In this document: one piece after another, positions 9,295-18,045 of the stretch | Numbering within the stretch: position 1 is the stretch's first letter | Layout of the letters: every line of letters starts with the position of its first letter | Source of the DNA: an uncultured Prolixibacteraceae bacterium | GTDB lineage: Bacteria > Bacteroidota > Bacteroidia > Bacteroidales > Prolixibacteraceae | Length of the DNA: 64,000 nt | Assembly: GCA_937915865.1 (NCBI GenBank) | Contig: CALGIG010000025.1 | Coordinates: 1-64,000, forward strand | Direction: 5' to 3' | Position numbers and translations under genes: made by a program | Notes under the pieces: model-generated | Told to the model about the DNA's origin: nothing | The model's database searches: none | The model's input: the letters and a program-made list of their open reading frames with translations, nothing else

Positions 9295-12222
9295 TTAGCT
9301 GAATAAACTCATGATTTCTTCTTCGTTCACCACGTCGAGTGGATTGTTGGTACTGATAAACTTTTCAGCCAACGCCGATTTTTTCGATTTCAGAATCTGA
9401 ATTTTTTCTTCGATCGAACCTTCGGTGATGAAACGGTAAACAAACACTTTTTTATCCTGACCAATTCTGTGGGCGCGGTTAATAGCCTGGTTTTCGGCTG
9501 CAGGGTTCCACCACGGATCGATAATAAAAACGTAGTCGGCTGAAGTCAGGTTCAAACCAACGCCTCCGGCTTTAAGCGAAATCAGGAAAATATGATTATC
9601 CTGATCGTTCTGAAATTGGCTGATCACTTCCTGTCTGTCGGTAGTTTTTCCCGTAAGCATGGAATATTTCCAGTTTTTCGATTCAATTTTGGCCTGAAGC
9701 AATTCCAGGTGTTTGACAAACGACGAGAAAATAAGCACCTTGTGGTTCTCTGCCACCAGGTTTTTTAAACAATGATATATTTCGTCGAATTTGCCCGAAT
9801 CCATTGGCTTGTCTTTTGCTACAAGCGATGGATGATTGGCTAGTTGACGAAGGCGGGTTAAGCCTTGTAAAACAATCAATGCCGATTTCTTCAGACCATT
9901 GGATTCGATGTTTTTCAGTATAGCATTTCTGATAGCTGATTTTTCGGTGTCGTAAATTTCGCGCTGATCGTCAGTCATTTCGCAATAGCGCACTTGCTCG
10001 GTTAGGGCAGGCAGATCGCTCGCCACTTCTTCCTTTTTCCGGCGCAAAACAAACGGGCGAATCATTTTCTGCAATTTCAGTTGCTGCTGTTCGTCGGCGT
10101 GCTTTTCGATTGGCGTAATAAACTCGCGCTTGAAATAAGGCTCGCTTCCAAGCATTCCTTTATTCAGAAAATTGAGTTGCGACCATAAATCGGACAGCGA
10201 GTTTTCGATGGGCGTGCCGGTAATCACCAGTTTGTGCTTCGAGTGAATTTCGAGAATACTTTTGTATGTTTTTGATGTCGAATTTTTGATATTCTGGCTT
10301 TCGTCCAGAATCAGGTAGAAAAACTCGTAGTTGGTAAGCATTTCAACGTCGTTTCGCAAAGTGCCATAAGTTGTCAGGATAACATCGTAGTAATCGACGA
10401 TGGAGGCAAAGCTGTTTGTTTTATTACGGAGAATACCGATGTGCTTATATATCTTGAGCGATGGTGCAAATTTGGTAAACTCGTTTTCCCAGTTGTGTAC
10501 CAGCGAGGTGGGCAGCACAATGAGCGAAGCCGGTTGGTTTTTGATGGTTGGCACCGGTTGGTCGAAAAGCGAGTATTGCAACGGGTTGTTTTTTGGAATA
10601 TGCTGAAATAAATCGGTTTTTTCTCGCTTTATTTTAAGCAAAAGGGCAATGGTTTGCAGTGTTTTGCCTAAACCCATATCATCGGCAAGGCAACCACCCA
10701 ATTGGCTTTCGTATAAATGATACATCCATGAATACCCTGATTTCTGATAGTTACGAAGTTCAGCGTTTAAGCCGTCCGGAACATCAACCGCTTCGCTTAA
10801 ATCAGAATTAAGTTGCTCCAGTTTTTTGAAGTGATTTCGGTCGATGCCTTTTATCTGCTCCTTAAGCAAATGAAAATGATGTCGCCTTAGTTTGAAAACA
10901 TCGCCTTCAATTTTGGCAAACGGAAAAATATCACGGTATGAAGAGAACCATTCCAAGGGTAAAACCGCAATTTCTCCTGAAGGGAGTTCAAACTCGCGGA
11001 TACCATTTAATATGTGTTTCCGGAGTCTGATGAACGGAATCTGGTATGTGCCAAACTTCACGGTGGCGTGGATATCGAACCAGTCTTCGTTGCTTTTAAC
11101 CTGGATGTCGAGCACCTGCGCACCTGTGAAATAGCGTTTATTCAGCTTGTTTTGCTGAATAATGTAGCCGTTCGATTCAAGCAGCTCACGGTTTTTCGAA
11201 AGCCAGATGACCGGATTATAAAGCGAATCAGCCTCATTTCCTTCTTTCGGGTTCCAGTAGCCGTTGCTGTATTTTAAGTCGTTTTTTTTCAGGAAAGCGA
11301 TTTGCTCGTCTTCCCACTCGCGGTTGCGCACAAATTTATGGAAGATGTAATTGTCCTCGTTTTTTTTAAGGCTCACAAACACATTCGATGGTGAATCCGC
11401 TAGGTACAAATTGTTGTCGTACCTGAATTTGACCACGATAACCGGGCGAAGCGACAAATCCTGTTCGAGCGAAAGAATAGTTTTTCGTGGCGGATCGCTC
11501 TCAATAATATCAAACCCAAAAGCCCTTACATCCGATTCTTTAATGATATTCAGGACAAACGTCTGGAAATACTTTTCTTCGGCCTGACGAGGTATGGCTA
11601 TGAATGTTTTATTTTGAAAAGGGACAAGTTTTTTGCCCGAAAGCCGGTTGAAAATATACAATTTGTTCAGATAAACAAAGCAACAAGGCATAGTGCAAAC
11701 CATACGGATGGTTTTATGCAGAATGTCCACAGTTTTTCCTTCGTGGGTTAGCCGAAGGTTATACCTGGTGCCTTTTTCGTCGCGGTTAAAATAGAAGATC
11801 GCCTTCGAAAACGTAGGGTTGATGTGAATAATATCCTCGTCGTAAAGGCTCGAATATTTCGCTTGTTTGTAGAATAGGCGTGTTTGACTTTTCATCAGCA
11901 ACATAACACATCGGTACATGTATTTATCGATGTAGGGGCTTACGTGGTCCTGAAACATGTCTTCGTCCATTTCCTGGAAGAAATTGACTTTCTCTTTTTT
12001 CTTCGAGAACTTTTTTGCCAGGTTTTCGTCGCTATAGTTTTCAATCAGCTTTAACAATTCCAGTTCTTCGGCATTTAATTGTACTTCGCCGCTTTTGTAA
12101 TCGCGCATCTTTACAGTCTTTTTTACTGTATAATACGAGCGTTCGGGCTCTATCAACATCGGGACAAAGATGTTCCCGATAGCCCGATGTTCAGTTAATG
12201 CAATGATAAATTCTTCGGCCAA
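9295..12222 (-). CDS. SNF2-family DEAD/DEAH-box helicase
   Basis: 975 aa. The N-terminal ~450 residues are an accessory domain of the kind attached to bacterial SNF2 proteins. The SNF2 ATPase follows: motif I DDMGLGKT (~515), motif II LILDESQN (~640), and motif III-like VITGTPIENSLSDLW. The helicase C domain carries GGVGLNLTSADYVFIIDPWW and RAHRIGQ (motifs V/VI). It is a dsDNA translocase/remodeller. Solitary SNF2 genes like this are common in Bacteroidota and no restriction or defence partner is adjacent, so a housekeeping role is more likely. It is divergent from the NfnA-like gene. Confidence 0.9.
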   Translation of the reverse strand: MAEEFIIALTEHRAIGNIFVPMLIEPERSYYTVKKTVKMRDYKSGEVQLNAEELELLKLIENYSDENLAKKFSKKKEKVNFFQEMDEDMFQDHVSPYIDKYMYRCVMLLMKSQTRLFYKQAKYSSLYDEDIIHINPTFSKAIFYFNRDEKGTRYNLRLTHEGKTVDILHKTIRMVCTMPCCFVYLNKLYIFNRLSGKKLVPFQNKTFIAIPRQAEEKYFQTFVLNIIKESDVRAFGFDIIESDPPRKTILSLEQDLSLRPVIVVKFRYDNNLYLADSPSNVFVSLKKNEDNYIFHKFVRNREWEDEQIAFLKKNDLKYSNGYWNPKEGNEADSLYNPVIWLSKNRELLESNGYIIQQNKLNKRYFTGAQVLDIQVKSNEDWFDIHATVKFGTYQIPFIRLRKHILNGIREFELPSGEIAVLPLEWFSSYRDIFPFAKIEGDVFKLRRHHFHLLKEQIKGIDRNHFKKLEQLNSDLSEAVDVPDGLNAELRNYQKSGYSWMYHLYESQLGGCLADDMGLGKTLQTIALLLKIKREKTDLFQHIPKNNPLQYSLFDQPVPTIKNQPASLIVLPTSLVHNWENEFTKFAPSLKIYKHIGILRNKTNSFASIVDYYDVILTTYGTLRNDVEMLTNYEFFYLILDESQNIKNSTSKTYKSILEIHSKHKLVITGTPIENSLSDLWSQLNFLNKGMLGSEPYFKREFITPIEKHADEQQQLKLQKMIRPFVLRRKKEEVASDLPALTEQVRYCEMTDDQREIYDTEKSAIRNAILKNIESNGLKKSALIVLQGLTRLRQLANHPSLVAKDKPMDSGKFDEIYHCLKNLVAENHKVLIFSSFVKHLELLQAKIESKNWKYSMLTGKTTDRQEVISQFQNDQDNHIFLISLKAGGVGLNLTSADYVFIIDPWWNPAAENQAINRAHRIGQDKKVFVYRFITEGSIEEKIQILKSKKSALAEKFISTNNPLDVVNEEEIMSLFS

Positions 12223-12443
12223 TTTTTTCTAATTTATTGGTTACTAAAGTTTCACTGTCACTTTTTTAAAGGACTGTTTGCGTTTAAACAAAAGTTTAAA
12301 GATAAGACATTTTGATTTTATGGCGTGAAAAGATTGAGATGTTAAAGGATTGATTTAACAATCTGTTTGGTTTAAAGAATTTTGGGTTAACGCTAATTTA
12401 ATATTTCGGTGAAATTGTTTTAACCTTCGAAAAAAGCAAAACA

Positions 12444-12478
12444 TTTCGATTGCCATTCTTTTCACAATGTTAATTTTG
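12444..12478 (+). promoter_or_regulatory. Candidate Bacteroidota promoter of the flavoprotein operon
   Basis: A perfect -7 box TAATTTTG (TAnnTTTG) lies at 12471-12478. An imperfect -33 box (TTTC at 12444-12447) precedes it by 23 nt. Transcription would start ~30 nt upstream of the ATG at 12517. Confidence 0.4.
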
Positions 12479-12516
12479 GCGATCATTTCCCGAAATCTAA
12501 TAAAAAAACTAATACA

Positions 12517-13332
12517 ATGAACCAGATTGTTGAGAAGGTTCTTTTTTCTGAAAAAGTAGCCAAATTTGTTGTTGAAGCTCCGCGGATTGCCCGTTCGCGT
12601 AAGCCTGGTCATTTCGTGATATTGCGAGTTGATGAGAAGGGGGAGAGAATTCCGTTGACCATTGCGGGCGCTGATCCGGTAAAAGGAACTATTGTTCTTG
12701 TGGTTCAGAAAGTAGGTGTTAGCTCTGCCAAATTGTTCGAACTTAATGTGGGCGATTCTATTCTCGATTTAGTTGGCCCGCTTGGAAAAGCAACGGAAAT
12801 ACACCATGTTGGAACTGTTTTGGCCTGTGGCGGCGGAGTAGGGGTTGCGCCAATGCTTCCAATTGTTGAAGGTTTCAAGAAAGCTGGTAACCGTGTTATT
12901 TCTGTTCTTGCTGCCCGTAACAAAGATTTGATCATTCTGGAAGACGAAGTTCGCCAATGGTCGGACGAAGTGATTATTATGACCGACGATGGATCGTATG
13001 GAACCAAAGGTGTTGTTACAGTAGGTGCAGAATCAGTTATTCAGCGCGAACCAATTAACGAATGTATTGCTATTGGCCCGGCTGTGATGATGAAATTTAC
13101 CTCGCTGTTAACCAAGAAATACAATATCCCGACTCAAGCCAGTTTAAATGCCATTATGGTTGACGGAACCGGTATGTGCGGTGCATGTCGCGTTAGCGTT
13201 GGCGGGAACACTTATTTTACTTGTGTTGACGGGCCTGAATTTGATGCTCACCAGATTGATTTCGATGAGTTGATTATGCGTTTGGGCGGTTACTCGTCCG
13301 AAGAAAAAATAGCCTGGGAAAGGTATCAGTAA
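12517..13332 (+). CDS. NfnA/SudB-like FAD/NAD-binding oxidoreductase subunit
   Basis: 271 aa. A ferredoxin-reductase-like FAD domain (GHFVILRVDEKGERIPLTIAG) is followed by an NAD-binding half (VLACGGGVGVAPMLPI). A C-terminal [2Fe-2S] site reads MCGACRVSVGGNTYFTCVDGPEFD, with three Cys at ~221, 224 and 236 and nearby Asp. This matches the small subunit of NADH-dependent ferredoxin:NADP+ oxidoreductase (NfnA) and related DHODH electron-transfer proteins. The GltA/NfnB-like large subunit starts 23 bp downstream, which strongly suggests a bifurcating or transhydrogenase-type complex. Electron bifurcation itself is inferred from the family. Confidence 0.85.
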   Translation: MNQIVEKVLFSEKVAKFVVEAPRIARSRKPGHFVILRVDEKGERIPLTIAGADPVKGTIVLVVQKVGVSSAKLFELNVGDSILDLVGPLGKATEIHHVGTVLACGGGVGVAPMLPIVEGFKKAGNRVISVLAARNKDLIILEDEVRQWSDEVIIMTDDGSYGTKGVVTVGAESVIQREPINECIAIGPAVMMKFTSLLTKKYNIPTQASLNAIMVDGTGMCGACRVSVGGNTYFTCVDGPEFDAHQIDFDELIMRLGGYSSEEKIAWERYQ

Positions 13333-13355
13333 CCCAAAACTCAAAAAATTAAGAA

Positions 13356-14840
13356 ATGTCGACTAACAAAGAATATCTTCAGAATGAACGCGAAAAAGAA
13401 TGGCGCGTTGAACTGAGAAAAAAAATTGCCAATAAAGAGCGCACTGCCAAAGAGCGGGTCCGCATGAACGAGATGGACCCTTTTGAGCGCATAAAATATC
13501 AGAACCGGGAAGTTAACCTCGGATTAACAGCTGAGCAGGCGCAGGCTGAGGCTGCAAGATGTCTCGATTGTCCGAACCCAACCTGTATGGAAGGTTGCCC
13601 GGTTAGCATTAACATTCCGAAGTTTGTTAAGTACATCGAAGCTGGTCAATTCCTCGATGCAGCTAAAGCACTGAAAGAAACATCGGCGCTTCCGGCAGTT
13701 TGCGGACGTGTTTGTCCGCAGGAAAAACAGTGCGAATCCACTTGTTTCTATACCCAGAAAATGAAGAAAGACCCGGTTGCTATCGGGTACCTTGAACGTT
13801 TTGCTGCCGATTACGAACGCGAAAGTGGTTTCATGTCTATCCCTGAGGTTGCTCCTTCAAACGGTATCAAAATTGCCGCTATTGGTTCGGGTCCAGCTTC
13901 GCTTTCGTTTGCAGGCGACATGATTAAGTTGGGTTACGACGTTACTGTTTTCGAAGCGCTGCATGAAATTGGCGGCGTATTAAAATATGGTATTCCTGAA
14001 TTCCGTTTGCCCAACAAAATTGTTGACGTTGAGCTGAATAACCTTAAAAAGATGGGTGTAAAGTTCGTAAATAACTTTATCGTTGGAAAAACAGTAAGCT
14101 TTGATGACCTGAAAGCTGAAGGTTTCGAAGCTTTTTTTGTAGCTAGTGGCGCTGGTCTTCCACGCTTTATGGGCATTCCGGGCGAAAACTACAATGGTAT
14201 TTTGTCGTCGAACGAATACCTCACCCGTGTAAATTTGATGAATGCAGCCAGCGACGAATTTGATACCCCCGTTATCCGCGGAAAGAATGTTGCCGTAATT
14301 GGTGGTGGCAACACGGCTATGGACTCAGTCCGTACAGCCAAGCGCCTGGGCGCCGAGCGTGCTATGATTATATACCGTCGTTCGCGTGCCGAAATGCCCG
14401 CCCGTGTTGAGGAAGTTCACCACGCCGAAGAAGAAGGCATTGAATTTATCAACCTGGCTAACCCGATTGAATATTTTGCCGACGAAAAAGGAAAAGTGAA
14501 CCGGATGCGCGTTCAGCGCATGGGACTTGGCGAACCCGATGCTTCAGGCCGTCGCCGCCCGATTGTTCTGGAAGGTTCGGATTTCGATATTCCGGTTGAT
14601 TTGGTGATTGTTGCCGTTGGTGTTTCTCCAAATCCGCTGATTCCTTCGGCATTAAGCGATTTAAAAGTTAGCAAGTGGGGAACCATCGAGGTAGGTGAGG
14701 AAACTATGCAAAGTTCAATTCCGCAATTGTTTGCCGGTGGCGATATTGTACGTGGTGGCGCTACGGTAATTCTGGCAATGGGCGATGGCCGTAAAGCCGC
14801 CGAAAACATGCACGAATACTTACAAAGTAAACATCAGTAA
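13356..14840 (+). CDS. gltA: NADPH-dependent glutamate synthase small-chain/NfnB-like subunit
   Basis: 494 aa. The N-terminal Fe-S binding domain has CLDCPNPTCMEGCP (~68-81) and CGRVCPQEKQCESTC (~113-127). An FAD Rossmann motif AIGSGPASLSFAGDMIKLG and an NADPH motif AVIGGGNTAMDSVRTAKRLG follow; the end has LFAGGDIVRGGATVILAMGDG. This is the standard GltD/NfnB architecture. Homologues annotated gltA occur directly after NfnA-like genes, as here. No large glutamate-synthase chain is in the window, so a ferredoxin/NADPH oxidoreductase role with the preceding gene is preferred. Confidence 0.88.
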   Translation: MSTNKEYLQNEREKEWRVELRKKIANKERTAKERVRMNEMDPFERIKYQNREVNLGLTAEQAQAEAARCLDCPNPTCMEGCPVSINIPKFVKYIEAGQFLDAAKALKETSALPAVCGRVCPQEKQCESTCFYTQKMKKDPVAIGYLERFAADYERESGFMSIPEVAPSNGIKIAAIGSGPASLSFAGDMIKLGYDVTVFEALHEIGGVLKYGIPEFRLPNKIVDVELNNLKKMGVKFVNNFIVGKTVSFDDLKAEGFEAFFVASGAGLPRFMGIPGENYNGILSSNEYLTRVNLMNAASDEFDTPVIRGKNVAVIGGGNTAMDSVRTAKRLGAERAMIIYRRSRAEMPARVEEVHHAEEEGIEFINLANPIEYFADEKGKVNRMRVQRMGLGEPDASGRRRPIVLEGSDFDIPVDLVIVAVGVSPNPLIPSALSDLKVSKWGTIEVGEETMQSSIPQLFAGGDIVRGGATVILAMGDGRKAAENMHEYLQSKHQ

Positions 14841-14893
14841 ATTGAAGATTAATTTATTTACTATTTACTATTTTTGTTAGGACGGTTCAATCG

Positions 14894-14928
14894 TCAATTG
14901 TAAATTACCAAATTGTAAATTAAAAGAT
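14894..14928 (+). repeat. Short AT-rich direct repeat before the DHOD-like gene
   Basis: ATTGTAAATTA occurs twice here, ~13 bp apart. The downstream context AAATTGTAA..AGATTATGGCA is nearly the same as that preceding the 221-aa gene at 27045 (AAATTGTAAGATTATGGCA). It may be a dispersed intergenic repeat or a shared leader. Confidence 0.3.
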
Positions 14929-14929
14929 T

Positions 14930-15919
14930 ATGGCAAATATATCAACCCGGTTTTTTGGACTCGATTTACAAAGCCCAATAATTGCAGGCAGCAGCAGTAT
15001 GACTGGTCATGCCGAGCAGGTTTTAAAACTGGCCGAAGCCGGTGCAGGAGCTGTGGTGTTAAAATCTATATTTGAAGAAGAAATTTTCGCCGAACTACAG
15101 GAAGAACTTTCCATGCGCAGCGGTTTAAACTCTGATCCTGAATACCTCGATTATTTTGATTATGTGATCAAAGAAGATACCCTTCGGAAATATTTAAAGC
15201 TAATTTCGGAGGTAAAGGCGAAAACAACTGTTCCAATTGTAGCAAGCATCAACTGTGTGAGTTCGAGCGAATGGACTTTGTTTGCCCGCAAAATTGAAGA
15301 AGCTGGTGCCGACGCTTTGGAATTGAACATGTTTATAACTCCATCTGACCCGGCTAAAAGCAATGATTCGAGCGAAAACTTTTATCTGGAAACCATTCAG
15401 AAAGTACTTCATGTAGTGAAAATTCCGGTTACAGTTAAAATCAGCCATTATTTTTCGAACCTGGCCGGAATGGTGCAGAAACTTGCTGCAACCGGTGTGG
15501 CTGGAATTGTTGTTTTTAACCGTTTTTACAATCCTGATGTCGATATTGAGTCGGAAAGCGTTGTGGTTGCCGATGTGTTAAGCACCTCGCACGATTACCT
15601 GCTTCCGCTGAAATGGACTGGAATTTTGTCGGGTATTGTTGATGTTGATTTGGCTGGAACTTCGGGTATTCATACTTCTGAAACTGCCATCAAATTCTTG
15701 CTGGCTGGCGCTTCAGCAGTGCAAATTGCATCGGTAATTTATCCGTCGGGAGCTTCGGTAATCACTAAAATGAACCGGGAAATCTCGGATTGGATGGATA
15801 AGAAAGGCTATAAGACTATCGACGAATTTAAAGGCAAACTGAGCCAGAAAACCTCGTCGGCACAGGCTTGGGAACGCACACAGTTTATGAAATATTTCGG
15901 CGAAAAAGCGTTTAAATAG
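14930..15919 (+). CDS. Dihydroorotate dehydrogenase-like FMN protein
   Basis: 329 aa TIM-barrel flavoprotein of the PyrD family. The N-terminus is FFGLDLQSPIIAGSSSMTG, with NCVSSSEWTLFARKIEEAGADALELNM, PVTVKISHYFSNL and GTSGIHTSETAIKFLLAGASAVQI (FMN phosphate site). The usual catalytic Cys/Ser loop is not obvious to me, which fits the annotation DHOD-like rather than PyrD. It sits 89 bp after the NfnB-like gene on the same strand, so a shared electron-transfer context is possible. A hairpin terminator follows it. Confidence 0.8.
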   Translation: MANISTRFFGLDLQSPIIAGSSSMTGHAEQVLKLAEAGAGAVVLKSIFEEEIFAELQEELSMRSGLNSDPEYLDYFDYVIKEDTLRKYLKLISEVKAKTTVPIVASINCVSSSEWTLFARKIEEAGADALELNMFITPSDPAKSNDSSENFYLETIQKVLHVVKIPVTVKISHYFSNLAGMVQKLAATGVAGIVVFNRFYNPDVDIESESVVVADVLSTSHDYLLPLKWTGILSGIVDVDLAGTSGIHTSETAIKFLLAGASAVQIASVIYPSGASVITKMNREISDWMDKKGYKTIDEFKGKLSQKTSSAQAWERTQFMKYFGEKAFK

Positions 15920-15950
15920 TTTTTGGATAAACCTACATTTTTATAATTCA

Positions 15951-15985
15951 GCCAGTACTCCGGTTTACGAAGTACTGGCTTTTAT
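15951..15985 (+). terminator. Hairpin terminator, copy A of the GTACTGGC repeat
   Basis: Perfect 9-bp stem GCCAGTACT/AGTACTGGC with an 11-nt loop, then TTTTAT, 31 bp after the DHOD-like stop. The loop plus right arm recur at 20071-20093 and 24163-24185, so this is also a dispersed element. Confidence 0.65.
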
Positions 15986-16030
15986 CTGAATATACAAGTT
16001 TCTATTGTTCCTCAGGTAATTTCCCATTTG

Positions 16031-16215
16031 CCGGTGACTACTTCTTCTATTCCGGTGCCAATATCCCCGGTGCCGGTGCCAGTATCCATTATTCCGGTGG
16101 TAGTTTGCTTGGCGCCAGTCGCAATATCCAGCGAGCGGGTGACAACTCGCGATGTGCCGGTGACAATATCCAGCGAGCTTGTGACATTTACCAGCGAGCG
16201 GGCGACTGTTTCCTG
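16031..16215. repeat. Degenerate 21-bp-period array (array 1)
   Basis: Nine consecutive units keep an exact 21-bp register. The GGTGAC/GGTGCC-like anchor occurs at 16033, 16054, 16075, 16096, 16117, 16138, 16159, 16180 and 16201. A well-preserved unit is CCGGTGACAATATCCAGCGA. There are no indels between units although many bases differ. Because 21 is a multiple of 3, both strands stay open and read as heptapeptides (minus strand: TSSLDIV, TRSLDIA, TGTGDIG, TGIEEVV). The open frames begin only at TTG codons and show no RBS, so I treat it as a repeat array rather than a gene. Confidence 0.75.
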
Positions 16216-16383
16216 AAAGTAGTAGCTTATTTCCAAACCGGACGATACAATAAACAAATGGTACTTACCATTTCGTTGGCGGCGGGTTTCGAATTCGAGG
16301 TTGTAAGGTAAAAAATTGAAAATCAGGGAATAATAAGCACCAAATCCAAATCAATGTTGTTTAAGTAATAGAAAAACAAATTG

Positions 16384-16418
16384 GTGAAACTTTGTGCTTT
16401 AGAGCCTTGGTGGCAAAA
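16384..16418. repeat. Fragment of a CACCAAGGC-type intergenic repeat
   Basis: Reverse complement reads GCCACCAAGGCTCTAAAGC followed by ACAAAGTTTCACC. It is low-information, resembles short dispersed intergenic repeats, and has no coding potential. Confidence 0.3.
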
Positions 16419-16450
16419 AAGGAGCTACTCTGCTGGTGACCCTTTCGCTT

Positions 16451-16471
16451 GCGCGAGCTTGTAGCTCGTGC
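16451..16471 (+). repeat. REP-like palindrome (GAGC-TTGTA-GCTC), copy 1
   Basis: 8-bp stem GCGCGAGC/GCTCGTGC (one G-T pair) around loop TTGTA. It is in inverted orientation to the copy at 16583, 112 bp away, forming a BIME-like pair. Confidence 0.55.
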
Positions 16472-16580
16472 GTTTTCTTACCTTCTTCGGTTTTCCATTT
16501 TTCAAAGGACATCAATATCAATAACACCACGTCCTCCGCTAAAATTTACCGCTTTCTGATTGTAAAACTTAGTTTGTACT

Positions 16581-16612
16581 TGGCACGAGCTACAAGCTCG
16601 CGCTGGCAACGG
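16581..16612 (+). repeat. REP-like palindrome (GAGC-TACAA-GCTC), copy 2
   Basis: Stem GCACGAGC/GCTCGCGC around loop TACAA, followed by TGGCAACGG. A third, degraded copy at 17143-17170 keeps the loop and the TGGCAA tail. Confidence 0.55.
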
Positions 16613-16683
16613 GGATCATAAAAATAGCAGTACGTGCAACCTCGCTTATTTTATAACAACCTGTCCACGGGTCCCAATTCATA

Positions 16684-17085
16684 TTACTGTGCAGCCAAAG
16701 GTGTAAAAAACTCAATTAGGTTTTCTTCCGGGTCACGCAAGTGAACAACTCTCATTCCCCAGTCAGGCATATCCGTTGGTTCATTAATAAAGTTAATGCC
16801 ATTCTTTAAAAGTGCATGATAGGTATCATCAACATTCTCTACTTCAAAAACAACTACCGATTTTTCCCTATAACCAATTGGTTGTGTTTTTTCATCATTT
16901 CCAACAAATGAAGCCATATAATCAGAAACAAAAATGGCTAATCCTTCAATCCCGTCTGCCACTTTAAATGCAGCATAAACCCCATTTTCATCTCCCCAAA
17001 GAGGTTCTAATCCCAATTGTTCCGTATAAAATTTAAAACATGTTTTGTAGTCTTTGACCAATAATCTTACATTACTGAATTTCAT
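16684..17085 (-). CDS. VOC (glyoxalase/bleomycin-resistance) family protein
   Basis: 133 aa. It has the single-chain, two-module betaalphabeta-beta-beta pattern of the vicinal oxygen chelate superfamily: FSNVRLLVKDYKTCFKFYTEQLGL at the start, then VVFEVENVDDTYHALLKNGINF, and the terminal WGMRVVHLRDPEENLIEFF with the metal-ligand Glu. Substrate specificity cannot be read from sequence. It stands alone among repeats. Confidence 0.85.
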   Translation of the reverse strand: MKFSNVRLLVKDYKTCFKFYTEQLGLEPLWGDENGVYAAFKVADGIEGLAIFVSDYMASFVGNDEKTQPIGYREKSVVVFEVENVDDTYHALLKNGINFINEPTDMPDWGMRVVHLRDPEENLIEFFTPLAAQ

Positions 17086-17140
17086 AAATATTCAATTTGG
17101 GTTTATTTCTTTTATTCTATTTAATGTTCATTTGTTAAGC

Positions 17141-17170
17141 TTGGCACGGGCTACAAGCTGCGCTGGCAAT
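17141..17170 (+). repeat. REP-like palindrome, degraded copy 3
   Basis: GGCACGGGC-TACAA-GCTGCGC, then TGGCAA. The TACAA loop and flank match 16581-16612, but the stem has a mismatch and a one-base loss. Confidence 0.45.
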
Positions 17171-17172
17171 GG

Positions 17173-18045
17173 TTACTTTCCAAATACCAATCCAATAGTC
17201 AGATCAATCCGGGACAAACTTTGATATTCATCCTTTTCCAGTTTGATGGTTTGCACAGTTGTGCCATCATCCACTTTGTATTTAAACAGGTTGCCTGCCA
17301 GCAAGGAAAGCTGGATACCCAGATTGGTATTTTTCGAAAGGTTAAACTCATAACCGATGTCGTAAGTCATCCCAAAAGTACCGCCGGTAATCTTGTAACT
17401 GTCTATAACCACTGAATTGTCTTTATATCCCAGGTAGCCCATACCTATTCCCAGCGTGAAAGCATTACTTTTCCGGGCATTCAGGAATCTTGTAGTTACC
17501 ATTGGTCCGACAAAATTAACGGCTACTTTATCACTCATCCGGCCATATTGCCGTTCGCCCTGGTCATTTTCAATGTAAATGTTATCCAAGCTGTTTGACG
17601 AACCAAAATGGACATATTTCGCCCCAACGCCAAGCATCTCAGAAAAATAGCAGGTTACCCCCGCACCAAAAACATAACCTGATTTAAGTTGACGTGCGTA
17701 ATCTTTAAAATCCGACGGTATGTTGTCGCCAATACGCGCCGTTTCGTATCCCAGACCGCCATTGACAGAAAACTTCCATTGCTGGTAGTTCTTGTAACCG
17801 GGCATTTTATCCTTGGGTAATTCGCTGTTCTGAAAAAAATTTGCTGCATGATAATTAACTTTATCCAACGGCAGCAAGGTGTTCCTTATTTCATCTTTAT
17901 GCCTGAAGGTGAAATAGATGTTGTTACCTTTTACTTTGGTTATTTTGCAATTGATTGAATCTCCGGAGGTAGTAACGATCAGATCCTGTGAGAATCCGGT
18001 TTGTACCAAGACTACAAATACCAGAAGTGTGAAAATTATCTTCAT
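17173..18045 (-). CDS. Secreted outer-membrane beta-barrel-like protein, unknown function
   Basis: 290 aa with a clear signal peptide (MKIIFTLLVFVVLVQTGFSQ). A short N-terminal module (DLIVTTSGDSINCKITKVKGNNIYFTFRHKDEIRNTLLPL) is the type seen in many Bacteroidota OM proteins. It is followed by an ~8-strand barrel-like region (GLGYETARIGD, GYVFGAGVTCYFSEMLGVGAKY, LGIGMGYLGY, IDLTIGLVFGK). Its start overlaps the upstream lipoprotein stop by 4 nt (ATGA), so the two are translationally coupled and probably act together in the envelope. Confidence 0.7.
   Translation of the reverse strand: MKIIFTLLVFVVLVQTGFSQDLIVTTSGDSINCKITKVKGNNIYFTFRHKDEIRNTLLPLDKVNYHAANFFQNSELPKDKMPGYKNYQQWKFSVNGGLGYETARIGDNIPSDFKDYARQLKSGYVFGAGVTCYFSEMLGVGAKYVHFGSSNSLDNIYIENDQGERQYGRMSDKVAVNFVGPMVTTRFLNARKSNAFTLGIGMGYLGYKDNSVVIDSYKITGGTFGMTYDIGYEFNLSKNTNLGIQLSLLAGNLFKYKVDDGTTVQTIKLEKDEYQSLSRIDLTIGLVFGK

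Noticed and set aside
9295..12222. SNF2 helicase as part of a defence system such as DISARM or a type I RM
   Set aside because: No methyltransferase, PLD or DUF1998 gene is adjacent; neighbours are housekeeping genes.
12355..12612. 85-aa minus-strand ORF in the helicase/NfnA gap
   Set aside because: It overlaps the NfnA start and promoter region, and has no recognisable features.
16012..16257. 81-aa open frame across array 1 (minus) and 62-aa frame (plus)
   Set aside because: Both start at TTG, have no RBS, and are open on both strands only because the repeat period is a multiple of three.
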